Source of the DNA: Lucinisca nassula
Lineage: Eukaryota > Mollusca > Bivalvia > Lucinida > Lucinidae
Reading direction: 5' to 3'
DNA: 64,000 nucleotides
Assembly (NCBI GenBank): GCA_963580285.1
Contig: OY757017.1
Coordinates: 112,563,245 to 112,627,244, forward strand
The notes beneath the pieces were generated by a model. It worked only from the letters and a program-made list of their open reading frames with translations. It had not been told where the DNA came from and made no database searches. Positions 63,845-64,000 of the stretch are shown here, piece after piece (position 1 is the stretch's first letter; each line of letters begins with the position of its first letter). The position numbers and the translations under genes are program-made.

Positions 63845-64000
63845 CATCACGTGAACAAGTCCGTGAAATGAATACCCCACTAAACCCCACTTTATATAGA
63901 GAAAACTGGGGTTTACGGGGGTATTCATTATTTTTCTTATTTTTGCCCCAAGACATAGGTTGTGGGTACTCGTTAGAACCGCCTCAATGAGGCGGTTCCA
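63845..64000. mobile_element. Hp2, cut by window end
   Basis: CATCACGTGAACAAGTCC, GAGAAAACTGGGGTTTACG, stem GTTAGAACCGCCTC-AAT-GAGGCGGTTC. Arm d lies beyond 64000. Confidence 0.9.

Overview
This window looks like transposon-rich, probably intergenic or intronic, nuclear DNA from a metazoan, most likely a bivalve mollusc. There is no dense gene array, no operon, and no ORF that I can defend as a host gene. The longest ORF (238 codons, 8111-8827 minus) is built from a transposon arm plus a minisatellite. The bivalve guess rests on elements made of a terminal hairpin, a GTCC-type microsatellite and a 140-160 bp core tandem array (the published pearl/CvA/DTC84-like Helitron-associated layout) and on tRNA-derived SINEs with GACGTAAAAC-type tails. 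It is an inference, not a database match.

Family names used here are mine. Hp1 and Hp2 are about 280 bp elements sharing a near-perfect hairpin core (GTTAGAACCGCCTC / GAGGCGGTTCTAAC) with different arms; about 50 copies or pieces fill roughly a fifth of the window. SINE-A has a GACGTTAAAC..CAAA tail and 13-16 bp target-site duplications (TSDs). SINE-B, SINE-C and SINE-D have tRNA-like heads. RT-tail is a variably truncated repeat whose constant end reads CACTTCTATTTT, probably the 3' end of a non-LTR retroelement. FB8, FB5, FB9 and FB12 are foldback MITEs. CR-i to CR-v are Helitron/pearl-like core-repeat elements.

Layout. 1-2.6 kb: SINEs and a dimer of a promoter-like foldback unit. 2.8-21.2 kb: dense Hp1/Hp2 with FB8, FB5 and SINE-A. 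21.2-27 kb: mostly unassigned DNA with one LINE reverse transcriptase (RT) remnant. 27-28.1 kb: CR-ii. 28.2-32.3 kb: FB12 and a broken LINE (LINE-A). 33.3-37.9 kb: Hp relics, CR-iii, a mariner 3' end and a pogo-like MITE. 38.4-42.6 kb: RT-tail, three SINE-A copies, and a LINE RT (LINE-C) split by CR-iv. 43.3-44.2 kb: the second copy of the promoter-like dimer. 46-47.9 kb: a 1.54 kb TIR transposon inside another LINE RT (LINE-D). 48-50.3 kb: nested Hp2. 50.5-52.8 kb: CR-v. 53-64 kb: Hp1/Hp2, FB12, FB5, a dead mariner, RT-tail copies, ending inside an Hp2.

All protein-like signals are broken transposon genes: four LINE RT remnants (29.8-32.1, 23.8-24.3, 40.7-42.6 and 46.1-47.9 kb, all minus strand) and two mariner remnants (36.7 kb plus, 58 kb minus). 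Nesting gives relative ages: SINE-A, FB9, RT-tail and CR-i all sit inside Hp2 copies, RT-tail sits inside Hp1, an Hp2 sits inside an RT-tail, and a TIR element and CR-iv sit inside LINEs. The least explained features are paired substitutions in the Hp hairpin, free exchange of its arms, and a duplicated unit combining CRE, YY1-like start and splice-donor motifs.
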